64,000 bases of DNA from NCBI GenBank assembly GCA_003508835.1, contig PUFA01000203.1, positions 1,084,501 to 1,148,500 on the forward strand, in the 5' to 3' direction. This DNA comes from Eonycteris spelaea (Eukaryota; Chordata; Mammalia; Chiroptera; Pteropodidae). A program made the translations under genes and the position numbers. Numbering within the stretch: position 1 is the first letter of the stretch; the number at the start of each line of letters is the position of its first letter. The notes beneath the pieces were generated by a model that saw nothing but the letters and a program-made list of their open reading frames with translations, was not told the origin of the DNA and did not search any database. Of this stretch, positions 47,016 through 57,614 are shown piece after piece.

Positions 47016-48689
47016 TGCGGGGCGTGGACAGGATGAGCCCATGCGGGATGGGTAGCTCGTGGACCAGTGTGTAGTGCTGGGTCCTGCTGCAGCCCAGGGA
47101 GGCCTGCCCCCACCGGCCCCCACACCAGGGCCCCATGACCCCCCACGGCACAGCCTCCTCGGATGGTGTCAGGGCGTGCTGAAGCGTGATGAGCTGCAAG
47201 GGCCAGGGGAGACCTCTGAGCCTCGGAGCCAGAACTCGGCAGCCCCGAGATGGAGGCCGGTCTGTGAAAGCCCGGGGCGGGGGGAGGTGATGAGCTTGGG
47301 GGAGGGGACTGGGAACAAGCCCCCAGTGTCCTGGGACTCATTTCTCACTCTGAGGAGTCGGAGATGGATGGTGCTGAGCTGGGAAGGCGGGGACGTGGTG
47401 GGGGGCGGGGGTGGCCTCTCCAGCCCAGGCCTCCCCTGTCTGTAGAGCAGGGTGGGAAAGGGAGGCTAAGAACCGGGCCAGGCAGGACACAGCCCGCTTC
47501 CTCTCGGAGCCAGCGTTAAAACCAGGCCGGACCTCATGGGGTCCCGCTAGGGACCCAGGGACCAGCTAGAGCGGACTGGTGGTGGGTGGAGGTCTGAAGT
47601 ACTGGCCAGAGAGAGAGGGCTGCCTCCAGGGCAGAGGCTCAGGTCCACCCCCCTGGGGACTGTCCAGCACGGTGGCATCTGCCAGTGCCCTGGAGGGGTG
47701 ACAGGGAGGGCGACAGGCGGGTGGTGTGCTCTGGGGCTCCTCCCGCGTGGGGATGCCTGAGCATGCGGGTTGGGCTTCTTTTTGAGATGGCTCCTGGGTC
47801 TCTGGACAATTTCACACGAGGCTGGGCAAATGAGGCCTGGACAAGGGACCCGCAGGTGGGCCCCTCCCAAAGGTGCAGAGTGGGATGGGCAGACCCCCAG
47901 TGGCTTCCCTGGCCCCACTCATGGGTGCTGCAGCCCCCCAGCCCGTGCCTCAGACCACAACTGTTTTCTCATTTAATGGGCTCCCAAATGCCACCCCAGG
48001 AAGCCCCACGCCATCTGCCCCCAGGGTGGGGACCTTACTCCTGGATCCTCAGTGGAAGGCCTGGAGGCAGAGAGGCCCCCCGCCTCCCAGAGGACCACCC
48101 GCCCTGCCGGATCCCCTGGTCGGTTCTCTCCCGCCTCACTGGGCCGAGGTCCTGAACTTCCTGGGACAGTCCTCACTTAGGTGTGGGGCCGACTGATTTT
48201 GCCCCCAGATCACCATGAGTCCCAGGAGCTCCCGCACCATCCCTGAAACCGCCTCTCACCGAGCGGCATCATCCTGGCTCTGTCTTCATGGGAATGAGGG
48301 AAGAGGGGCTGGGCCCCGAGCCCGTTCACTGGCGCTGGGGAGGGCACCAGGAGCAGGGCCCAGGGATGCTCTGGGGCCGTGTCGGGCCAGCGCCATCTGA
48401 TGGAGGGACACAGGCTCCAGGGTGTGGAGGGGAGGGCCTCATCTCTCACTCATGGCAGGAGACTTTATGTGGCACCCCGCACCTTAAGGAATCGGGTACA
48501 TTTAGGTCAGTCCTGCCATGGCTGCCCTGCCTCCTGGAAAACGTGGGGCTCCTAACCTGGAGGGAGGCAGCAGAGAGGCCTGGCCGAGCCTGGGCTCAGA
48601 GGTCAGAGGTCAGAGGATGCCTGAGACATCCGGGAAACGCTCCGGGTTCTGGAGGGAACTGACTAGAGATGCCCGGGAGAGTCCCGCGG

Positions 48690-49420
48690 CTCGGCTGGCC
48701 TGGCGACGTGAAGAAGGCCATGGGGAGAGACGTGGTGGACAGGTAGGGAGGCGGGCAGAGCCCGACCCGGGCTGCGCCACGTCGGAGAGGGCGCCGCGCC
48801 CGTGCCTGGGGGACCAAGCGGGGTAGGGATGGGGCTGCCACCGTCTGACCCCCACGTCGAGCCTCGCTGGGGGCAGGCTGCGGCCCTCCTCGGCCCCAAG
48901 GCCCGGCGGGGGCCGCGCCCGCCTCGCGCCCCGGGCCGCGGGCTGCGCGGGCCATCGGACGGCGCAGACAATGGCGCTCTGTCCCTGCGGCCTGGCGCTC
49001 GCGCCGCGGCTCATCGCGCGCCGGTGACCGCCTCCCCCGCCGCGCCGGGCCGGCGTCAGCGCCTTTCAGGCGGCGGGGGTGCTCACGGGCCGTTGGCATT
49101 TGCATAGCCGGCCCGCCGCCGCCGCCGCAGACATTGGCCCTCATTGTTCCCCGCGGGGCCCGGCGGCGCGCCGGGCGCATGGGCCGGGCGCGGGGCGGCG
49201 CGGGGACCCGGCTGCGGGGGGCGGGCCGGACAAGAGAGGGGTGCAGAGCCGGGAGGCGGCGCGTGGGAGAGAAATATCCGGGTGAGGTGGGGGGACGCGG
49301 CGCCGGGTCTGTCTGCCCCGGGACAGCCACCGCCCCCCACTTGGGACACCCACGCCGTATCTAATTCCTCCGCCCGCTGGGGCCGCCGCGCGCTGTGTGA
49401 TGGGAATCCCAATGGTGGGG
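48690..49420. promoter_or_regulatory. Gene-less CpG island with octamer and SOX motifs
   Basis: About 0.7 kb of dense CpG sequence holds an exact octamer ATTTGCAT (49098-49105), with SOX-type ACAATGG (near 48968) and CATTGTT (near 49142) nearby. Frames on both strands lack family similarity. By synteny no protein gene is expected here. It may be an unannotated promoter or a developmental CpG-island enhancer. Confidence 0.5.
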
Positions 49421-51949
49421 GCGGGTCCCAGGCCTTTCCCAGGCCCCGCCCGCAGCGCAGGTCCTCCAGGGGTCACAGCTCCCCTCTCCTGGCCGAGGGG
49501 GCTGTGGCCACGCACACATGCGCAGAAGCACCTGAGACCCCCGAGAGACCTTGGGCCCCCCATCCAGCTGTCTGTCTGGGTAGGTGCTGTCACCTACACA
49601 CACCTGTGCCACCCTAGTGCCTCTGGCTTGCTGGCTCCGCTCGGCCCCCAGTGCGGCCAGTCTCCCCCCATCGGTGGGGCCCTGGGAGGTGAGCAGGGCC
49701 AGTGTCCTCGTCCATCATTGTCCCCAGAGCTCAGGTATTGGGGCTGGACAGACAGAGTTTGTGAGTGGGCAAGAGGAATATGGTGGTGACCAGAGGGCCT
49801 GTCCCTGGGAGCCAGACGCCTCATTGTCCCCACGGGGTGAGGAAGGAGCCCCCTCAGCCCCCATCCCTGCCATCTCCTTGACCAGCCTGAATGGATGGGC
49901 CACCATGTTGGGGACCAGCGTCGCCGAGCCAGCGGCAGCAGAGAAGGCGAGGAGAAGCCTGGCCCGGCTCAGCAGAGGGCTCCCGGGGCACCTGGCTTTG
50001 CTGCCCTCTGAGCGACCTGGCCGGACACCAGGGGGTTGAGGGGGTCACTGCCTACCCAGACCACGGGCGATGGCACCGTCCAGCCAACAGAACAGTCTGT
50101 GGCTGGCCCGCCAGTGTGCCGGGCATGAGGGCGAAGCTGGGGCAGGAGAAAAGGAAATGCAGAGTGGAAAGCCGAGGGCCTGTTTGGGGCGAGGGCGGCC
50201 CTGGACAGAGCGAGCGTGCCCTGAGTGTCCCCCAGGCCACAGGAGACCTCCTGGGGGCGACAGAGCTCGGAACTGCCTGGCTAAGGAAGTGTATGCCATC
50301 TCTTGTTGGGCCGCGGCCACCCAGTCTGTCCTCCTCAGGGACCTCTTGGTGGGCCATCCTGGGACCTGTGGCCTTTCCTCCCTTGGCAATCGCCCTGCCC
50401 CAGAGAGGGCTCAGTTGCCCTTCTCCAGGAAGCCTCCCTGGATTGTGATGGGGCAGAGACCTGCCTGGGCTGGAGCAGCCCCCTTTCTCGGGGCTGGAGG
50501 AGAGTTGGTGTGATCCGGGAGGAACCCGCAGTGGAGGGGGGTGTCAGGGGAATGCTGGTGGCACGAGGAAGTGGGTGCTGACAGCTCCCCCCCCCCCACA
50601 GAGCTGGGGCAGGCAGAGTCTCTCCCTCCCCTGGACGCCCAGCCCCTCTCGCCGCCCTCCTGAGGGCTGCCTGGGGGTGGGGCCAGCACCGGGCGGGAGG
50701 CTGTGGAGGAAGCTCTCTCCTTGCCCCCTCCGCCCAGCTCTGGGCTTTGCCAAACTCAGTCTATCGCCATGGGGAGCAGGGGTGGTGTGGGCGGGGGGGC
50801 AGCTTCTGCCCGCTCCCGGGGCCAGGCCCCAGGAACCCCCCAACACGCACTGCCTCCTCGGGCCCCTGGGTCTGCGGGGGTCCCGGTCTTGAGGGAGGGA
50901 GAGGTCTGTAGTCATGCTCAGCTCCTGCCAGGAGCGGGGGGGGGGGGGCGCAGAGGGCAGAGGGGGTCCGTCCTTCAGGGAAGGAATGGAGCTCAGTCTC
51001 CTGGAGGGACAGGTTCTCTGCTGGATGAGCCCTGAAGGCGCTGGCACCAGGGGGCAGCGTGGGGGCCGGCGCTGGGGCAGACCGGAAGGCGGTGAGGCTG
51101 CAGGAAGGACTTCCATCCCCTGCAGAGGTGGGAGGGCCTGAGCCTCGGCTTCCTCTGCTGGGTCTGGAGTGCCCTCTGCTGGTCACGCGACTCGAGGCCA
51201 ACCCTCTCCAAGGCAACAGCCTATCTGTCCACCCGTCAGACTCAGGACAGGGACGTAAGGTGGTGCCCGGGGGCTGGCCGCCCCTAGCTTCTGAGGAGTC
51301 AGTGGCAAAGAGCTCCCTGTGCCCCTCTGAGGGAGGCCCTGCGGGGGCCCTCTCCCTACTGGGCTCAGAAGCCACCCACGCTGAGGGGCAGAGCGGCGGC
51401 CGTTCTGAGGTGGGAGGAACTGCCTGGCCAGGCGAGCGGTCCAACAGGGGATGCAGGCTTCCTGGGGGGGGCCATGAACTCCCCATCTCTACAGGCAGGT
51501 GAGGCCAGGCTGGGTGCCCAGCTCGTGCGACAAGCATCCTGGAGGTCTCGGTGCCCAGGGAGGCGGGGTGTCTCCCGCCCGAGGTTCTAATGTGTGCTTC
51601 GGAACGTCTCAGCTCCCCAGTGCACACACAAAAGCAGTTCAGGGGCCTTGGTGATGGTGTGGTTACCACTCTGGCTCACACTGACTGTGTGACGTTGGAC
51701 CCGTGGGCCAGCAGTCACTCAGTGCCACCTGTACAGGCCGTGGGGGGGGGTGATGAGGCTGCCGGGAGGTTCCTCCCCGCCCCCAGTGCTCCTAGGGAAA
51801 GGGCTCCTGGCCAGTGACTTCTTCCTGCTGGACGGATGGGAGCTAGAAAAGAAGGACTTCCCAGTGGCCACCAGTCACCTCCTTCTGAGAGGAGAGTGTC
51901 CGCTCAGGGCTGGAAGCAACTTGGGCGTGAGTGTCTGGTTCCTCCGTGC

Positions 51950-54830
51950 TTAGGGGCCCCTGGGCTTCATCCTCATGCTCCCAGGCACCTGGGGGACAGG
52001 GATGGGGGAGCAGGTGAAGGGGCAGCTCCAGGGGGCTGGAGGCCACCACTCAGGGGTGCACCGCAGCAGAGAATGAGCAGGCAAGGAAGGAGAGAGGCAG
52101 GGGATGTGCGAGGGCCTGGCTGGCCTGGGGGCTGCAGCGTGGCCTCACCTCCCAGTACACCTGCTCCGTGTAACCCTGGGAGTCTGCCGGGGCCCCAGGA
52201 AGGGCAGCCGCAGGAGGAGCCCTGGCAGTGGTGATAGAGGATGCGTGGAGCCCCCAGCTGCCCCCACAGGCTGGTCGCCACCCAGGGCCACAGGGCATGG
52301 AGAGGCTGGCCGGGAGGCCCGGGGTCAGTGGGCTGCCCGGGCAAGTCGCACCTGTATCTGCTGAGCACCTGCTGCATGCCGGGCCCTGTGCAGAGCCCTT
52401 GACCAGCATTGCCTTCCTGAGTACTCACGGCCTGGAGGTGGATGTGACCCCGACGTTTCAGAGGAGGAACCCAGACTCAGCGAAGTTAAAGAGCCACTCA
52501 GGGGTGCACAGCTGCTAAGGGACCACACAGGGCTTCTGTCATGAGCCATACCTGAACCAGACTCCTGCAGCCTCCTTCCCAGGTTGGGTGCAGAAGGTGT
52601 TTGTTGAATAAATTAGTAATTAGGTGGATGACTTGAACCTTGTTGGAGAATGAAAATCTCAAGTAGAGAGCAGGAGGGAGGAGATACTGAACCACAGGTT
52701 TTATTTTGAAGGCCAGAAGGACAAAGGCCGGACATCAGTGGGCGGTCTGCCTCTTTGAGGCTTTTGTTCTGCAGGCGGGCGGTCAGGTCAGGCCCCTGGC
52801 TCCCTGCCTCCTATGGACCCAGGTGGCCGGCTCAACATCACCTTCAGGGCCTCGGCCTGACGTTGGACTGCCCTCTGGTGGGCAGATGGGGCAGCGCAGG
52901 GAAGCCACAGAGCCTGAGACAGGCTCAGCCCCAGGTCAGCACCCACCCTCCCTGGGCCCTCCATTTGCCCCTCCTCACCGAACTCCGCAGCCCCGCCCGC
53001 ACCTGGCACAAAGCAGGTGCTCAGTAAATGAGTGAACGAGTGTCGGGCATGGCATCCAATGGCCCTTCCTCCAGAGAACCCCTTCCTCCGTCTTCGGCCC
53101 TCCCTGGCGCCCCTGCCAGCCCCCAATCCCAGCCAAGGTCACTCACCTCCAAGGCCCCCGCTCACAGAGGCAAACGTCAGTGTGACAGACAGCCGGCCAG
53201 GAGAGCTGGAGCACGGCCTGAGAAGTGGCAGTGCGTGCTGGGGACATGGGACGGCGCACGGGGCCGTGGGAGCACCGTGTTGCACTGTGCAGCGGCCAAC
53301 GGGCCTGGGCAGCCCGCCAGGCTGACTCCCGTCTCCGGGCCTTTGCTCCAGTCAGGCCCAGGGCCTGGGACACCCGTGCGCACGCTCTTCGAGACGCATG
53401 CGTTGGATCACTCGTGCCTGTGCTGTCCTCTGAGCCCTGATGTGCAAACCTCGCTCCCAAGGGCCAGTGTCTCTTACTGACCCTGTGGTAACACTGTCTG
53501 AAGTCACTTGTCAATGGGACTCGCTGCACTTGACCAGTGACCTCCATCCCAACCCCAGTGCAGGGGCTGCTGGGAAAAGCGAGCATCCTCAGGAGGTGAG
53601 AGGCAGCACAGGGATCAAAGCCCTGGGGGGAGGAAGGAGGTGGGAGAAGCCAGGCGCGCAGGGGCGGGGTGGGGGAAGGGGAGGGGCTGTGTGTGGGGCC
53701 CAGGGGTCACCGCCCTGGAGGGCTGTGAGCAGGGGCTGGCCTTCGTTTTTTTGAAAGGCCCCGGGAATGGGTCTCAGGCCTGCGCACTTGCAGGGCTGAG
53801 GCCTCAGGACCTGCCCACACTTGCGGGAAGGAACGCAGGTCCCGGGCTCTCTGGAGAATCTGAGTTGGAAGGGAGTCTCGAGCCAGAAGCCCCAGGACTA
53901 CAGGCGGTCCGCTGAGGCCTTGCCTCCAGATGGCCCTCTCTGGCCCAAGTTAGGGCTGCCTGGAACCGGCCCCCAGCCCTGCCACCCCGGGGCCTCGCCA
54001 ATTATGGCAGAGATCGGAGTGGCAGAGGGAGCCCAGGCGGTGCTCGCTCTTCTCCAGCTGTGGCCTGTAGAGGACCCATGAGAGAACCAGCCTGAAGTAG
54101 ACGGCAAAGCTGTGGACAGTCGTGGAGCCTCCTGCATGCCTCACCTGGGGAGGCCGAGCCAGGTGGGCGGGCAGCCCTGCCCTGTGCTCCGCCCTGTGCT
54201 CCGCCCTCGCCCTCCCCACCCAGACGCACCCAGGGAACCCAGGAGCACCAACGCCTTGCTGCAGAGCAGCAGCTGGGCCGGCCCTGTCTTGCCCAGGACA
54301 GCACCGGAGGAGATGAGCAGAGCCCCAGCACAGAAGTCAGCGTTGGTCCGGCTGGGCGAGAGGGGCCGGAGACTCGGGGAGCCCTGGGAGGTGTGGGGGC
54401 GGGGGAAGGAGCCTTCCTCTGTAGACGAGGAAGCCCGTCTCAGGGAGGTTCTGGGGCTCGGGAACGAACCTGCAACAGGTGAAAGAACCAGCTCTCGACC
54501 CGGGAGCTCCTGGGAACCCTCCCTGACACAGCCGTGCGCCCTCCCCGGCAGCTCTCGCGCAATAAGGGCCTAAGAAAGGGGGTGCGGCCGAGTGTGGTTC
54601 CAGGTCGGGAGAAGAAACCAGGCAGGCAGGGCAGGCAGGGCACCCAGGAGAAACCAGCCGAGGGCCAGGAGCATGCCAGGAGTGGGGAGGCCACTGTTGC
54701 CCACCTCTCCACGCCCACATGGATGTGGCCGCCGAGAAAGGAGTGCAGGACGCCCCGGACGAGCGTGGACCTCTGAACGGCCAGGGGGAAGGTGCAGCCC
54801 AGGAGCACCAGGAGCTGCGCATGCTGGACG
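51950..54830 (-). pseudogene. RHBG: RHBG remnants: decayed Rh-family ammonium transporter
   Basis: Five pieces of RHBG lie in the right order on the minus strand, in the expected syntenic slot. (1) About 54830-54705 ends STLVRGVLHSFLGGHIHVGVE before an intact donor; its first half is unrecognisable. (2) 54351 to about 54240 reads [20 protein letters not shown]... through QLLL, then about nine codons of the membrane helix (MALLEVVLFGINE in human) are lost. (3) 54144-53999 reads [17 protein letters not shown]...[11 protein letters not shown]...HSDL, followed by a 2-nt deletion (HSDLFAMIG expected) and GC in place of the GT donor. (4) About 52300-52149, near the C terminus, has a 1-nt deletion between LPFL and DSQGYTEQVYW. 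(5) 51988 onward, the last exon (GAWEHEDEAQGPL), probably carries another 1-nt change. Exon 1 and the central exons for the later membrane helices were not found in the 1.7 kb between pieces 3 and 4. Human comparisons are from memory. The intact gene exports NH3/NH4+ across basolateral membranes of kidney and liver; this copy cannot make it. Confidence 0.85.
52340..52520. repeat. Ancient interspersed repeat (MIR/L2 class)
   Basis: The phrases 'tgctgagcacctgctgcatgcc' and 'cagaggaggaacccagactcagcgaagttaaag' are eroded versions of widespread ancient mammalian repeats. It lies beside the RHBG remnant. Confidence 0.45.
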
Positions 54831-56076
54831 CCGTGGCCACCGCTGGGAGCCGCGGACCCGCCTCCGGGAGCCCCTGTCCGGAGGGAGACAGGCGGCTCGG
54901 AGGGAATTTAGTTGCCACTGGGGTAAATAGTGGCCCCAGGAAGCACGGAGGCTGGGGGCCCCGCAGGAGTGGGGATGAGGGAGGCCACGGAGGCGGAGAG
55001 CCTCTTCCTGTGAAGTAATGTCACAGGTGGTCTAGAAGGGCGACCCGAAATTGGGCAGGAGAAGAGGGCCTTTCAAGGAGGGGGCCCGCAGGGACAGAAG
55101 CGTGGCCGGGCCAGCGTACGGCGAGTCCAGGAACTGGGCTTGGGGTAAGTGTGGCCTCCACCCACTGGGGGGGCTCTGGACAGGTGGAGGGCCTGGCTGC
55201 CCCCTCCGGGTCTGAGGGGGCTGATGTGTGGGGGGGTTTGTGGCTGTTTGCAAAGATGCCCCAGACCCTTGCCCCAAGGAAGAACTGCCATTCCCAGGAG
55301 GTGTGGCCCAGGGGCCGGCCACTCCCCAGAGCAGATGTGGAGCGGGGCTCCCCCTAGGCTGGACTCGCCCCTTCTCAGGAACGGCAGGGACAGCTGCCAG
55401 CCGTATGGGAGGCTCTTGGTATTTTAACAACCAGGAGGTGCCAGCTGGTATCCCCCCAGCCCAGCAGAGAGCAAGACCCTGCTAGTCCTCCACTTCTGAG
55501 GGCCCCTGGCCCACCCCCGCCTCTGAGGGCTCTGGTGGCAGGCCTCCACCCGCGAGGGCTCCCCGGGCCCACCACCCACACGGAGAGGCTCAGTCCATGG
55601 TTTTCTTTCGGGTCACCAAGTGATGACAGGCCCTAGGCCCCCCTCCTGCCTCTCCTGGCCCTGGTAGCTCATGGAATTGGGGGCCTCACCTCTCACCCAG
55701 ACCTCCACACAGACCTCCGCTCAGGCTCTGCCACCAGCTGCCATCGTGCCAGGCCTGGCATCTGTCCAGTCTTCGACCTTCCCACCTGTTTCCAGCTGTG
55801 ACCTACTGGGTGCCTGAGGGTGGCCAGGAGGAACCGTGTCTGCTGCCGTCCCTGGCCCAGCCTGGCTGGGCGGTCCATGGGGACCAGTGCTCGTGTTACT
55901 GAGTAATTTGGGGTTGCTTGGGGATACTTTGTCAGGGTCACCTCCTCCTGCTCCTCACTCTCTTGGCTCAGGAACCCCAAAGCCACTCGCCTTTAGTCCC
56001 ACTGAGCTCTCTCCAGTGTCTCAGGGAACAGAGGGCAAAATCACAGCGCACCCGTCATTAGGACACTCGTGGTCCA

Positions 56077-56120
56077 CCCATCCATTCATTCATTCCATTC
56101 ATTCGTTCACCCATCCATTC
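56077..56120. repeat. CATT/CATTC microsatellite
   Basis: An interrupted run of CATT, CATTC and CATC units. Confidence 0.85.
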
Positions 56121-56127
56121 TGTGTTT

Positions 56128-56290
56128 CTCCTGGATGACCTTGGGCAAGTGACTGCGCCCTCTCTGAGTCTGTCTCCCTCTCTGGAGGAGTAACAGCGTC
56201 CCCTCTGTGGGACTCTAACTGGCGTGAGTGCGGGCACTTCCTGCGCGTTCAGCGGATGCGGTCATTATCGCTGTTCCTGATTGGCTGGAC
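56128..56290 (+). repeat. MIR SINE fragment
   Basis: 'gaccttgggcaagtgact' followed by 'tgagtctgtctccctc' is the MIR core in forward orientation. Confidence 0.6.
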
Positions 56291-56504
56291 AGGACGAGTG
56301 GGTTGCGACTGGCACACACTATGGCGCACGCCTCTGAGGACAAGGACAGATGGAGGGGGCACAGTCTCAGCGCATTCTCCTGTTGTCGGGAGGGGGTGAG
56401 CAGCGGGGGCCAGGGGCTTAGGATGAGCGCGCCCAGGAAGGGCCCTCAGACCCGCAACCCCAGTGACATAGACCCTTGAATGGCGATTTGAGAAAGGCAG
56501 AGCC

Positions 56505-56790
56505 TGCCTTCAGTCAACAAATATGTATTGAGCACCTACTATGTGTCAGCACGGTGCAGGGTACTGGAAATTCAGTGGAACAGGCTAAAGCAGTAAAGCC
56601 CCAGCTCGGGGGCGGGGTGCCCCCTCTGGGGGAGTGTGAGTGGATAGACAGGCGAGCACACTGCAGAGGGCTGGACCGAGGGAGACAGGTCCTGCGGGGC
56701 CTTAACCCATGCTGCAGCTGCGGCGGTCAGGGAAGGCTTCCTGGAGGGAGTGACGTGTACACTGCCACCTGGCCTGATTTCACAGCTGAG
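56505..56790 (+). repeat. Ancient interspersed repeat ('tattgagcacctactatgtg' type)
   Basis: It begins 'gtattgagcacctactatgtg' and ends near 'cagggaaggcttcctggagg', both hallmark phrases of an old, abundant mammalian repeat. I do not assign the subfamily with certainty. Confidence 0.5.
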
Positions 56791-57614
56791 GCAGAGGAGG
56801 GGGATTCTTTTTTGTCTTACACTCTGTGTGAAAATAGAAAAAGGCCGTGTTAGGGAACTCCTCAATGCCCATGTTCTGGGTGGGAGGACAGACCCCGGAC
56901 CTCCATTTCCCCTGAGACCACTGGCCACTGCAGCACCGTGCAGAACGCAGCTGCTGTTCACACACGCGGCCTGCGGAAAAGTAAGGATGGCTTTTCCTCT
57001 CCAGGGGCTCAGCACGTCAGCCTCCACGTGAAAGAATGTCGCGTCAGACCACTTATGTAAAATGAAAATGGCAGCACATTGAAAAACAGTTTGTCAGGAG
57101 GCAATGATCTCAAACCAAAATGATTTCGCATTCCTGCTCATGTGCCAGGTGCTGTGCTAGATTCTGGGGGAATGTCCTCCAGGCTCCATCTGTCACCACC
57201 AAGTGACATGGGACCTCACTCTGTTCTCAGGATGCTATGCTGGGTGACTTACTTTATCTGTCATGCTACCCAATCCGGCCTCATCATCAGGTGGCATCAT
57301 AAGGCCACTTGTCCTCCAGCAAGATTCCGACTGGTCCAGTTGCATCCCAGTGACCTCTCTCTCTCAACCTCCCTTAACGTACTCCCTTAGAGTCCCATTA
57401 AATTTTGCAATGAATTATGTTTTATCTGCCTTATTAGACAGTAAATCCCCCCAAACTGTAACACGTGCCTTGTACAGCGCTTTGCACTCAACAAGCACTG
57501 ATTATCCCTTGGGAACTAGGGAACTCCATGTGGCACACATACGCCCAGGTTCCACTGCGGTGTTCGAGGAAGAACGAAGAGAAAGACCCATGGCGACTTC
57601 GTTCTGCGATTCAT

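Larger units (their letters stand above)
43370..51840. other. Intergenic region between MIR9-1HG and RHBG remnants, part 2
   Basis: No gene was recognised. It contains candidate elements at 45.7, 46.95 and 49.1 kb, listed separately, and an exact octamer ATGCAAAT at 44437-44444. The many long frames are GC-driven. Confidence 0.45.
54850..57600. other. Interval between RHBG remnants and TSACC
   Basis: RHBG exon 1 should lie here but was not recognised. The stretch holds a CATT-type microsatellite (56077-56120), a MIR fragment (about 56128-56290) and an ancient repeat (about 56505-56790). No other gene was seen. Confidence 0.5.

Noticed and set aside
50761..51669. A 302-residue minus-strand open frame just beyond the RHBG 3' end
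   Set aside because: No resemblance to RHBG or another family; low-complexity and out of context.
54850..57600. RHBG exon 1 and a start codon
   Set aside because: No sequence resembling the RHBG N terminus (such as FVRYNH) was found on the minus strand.
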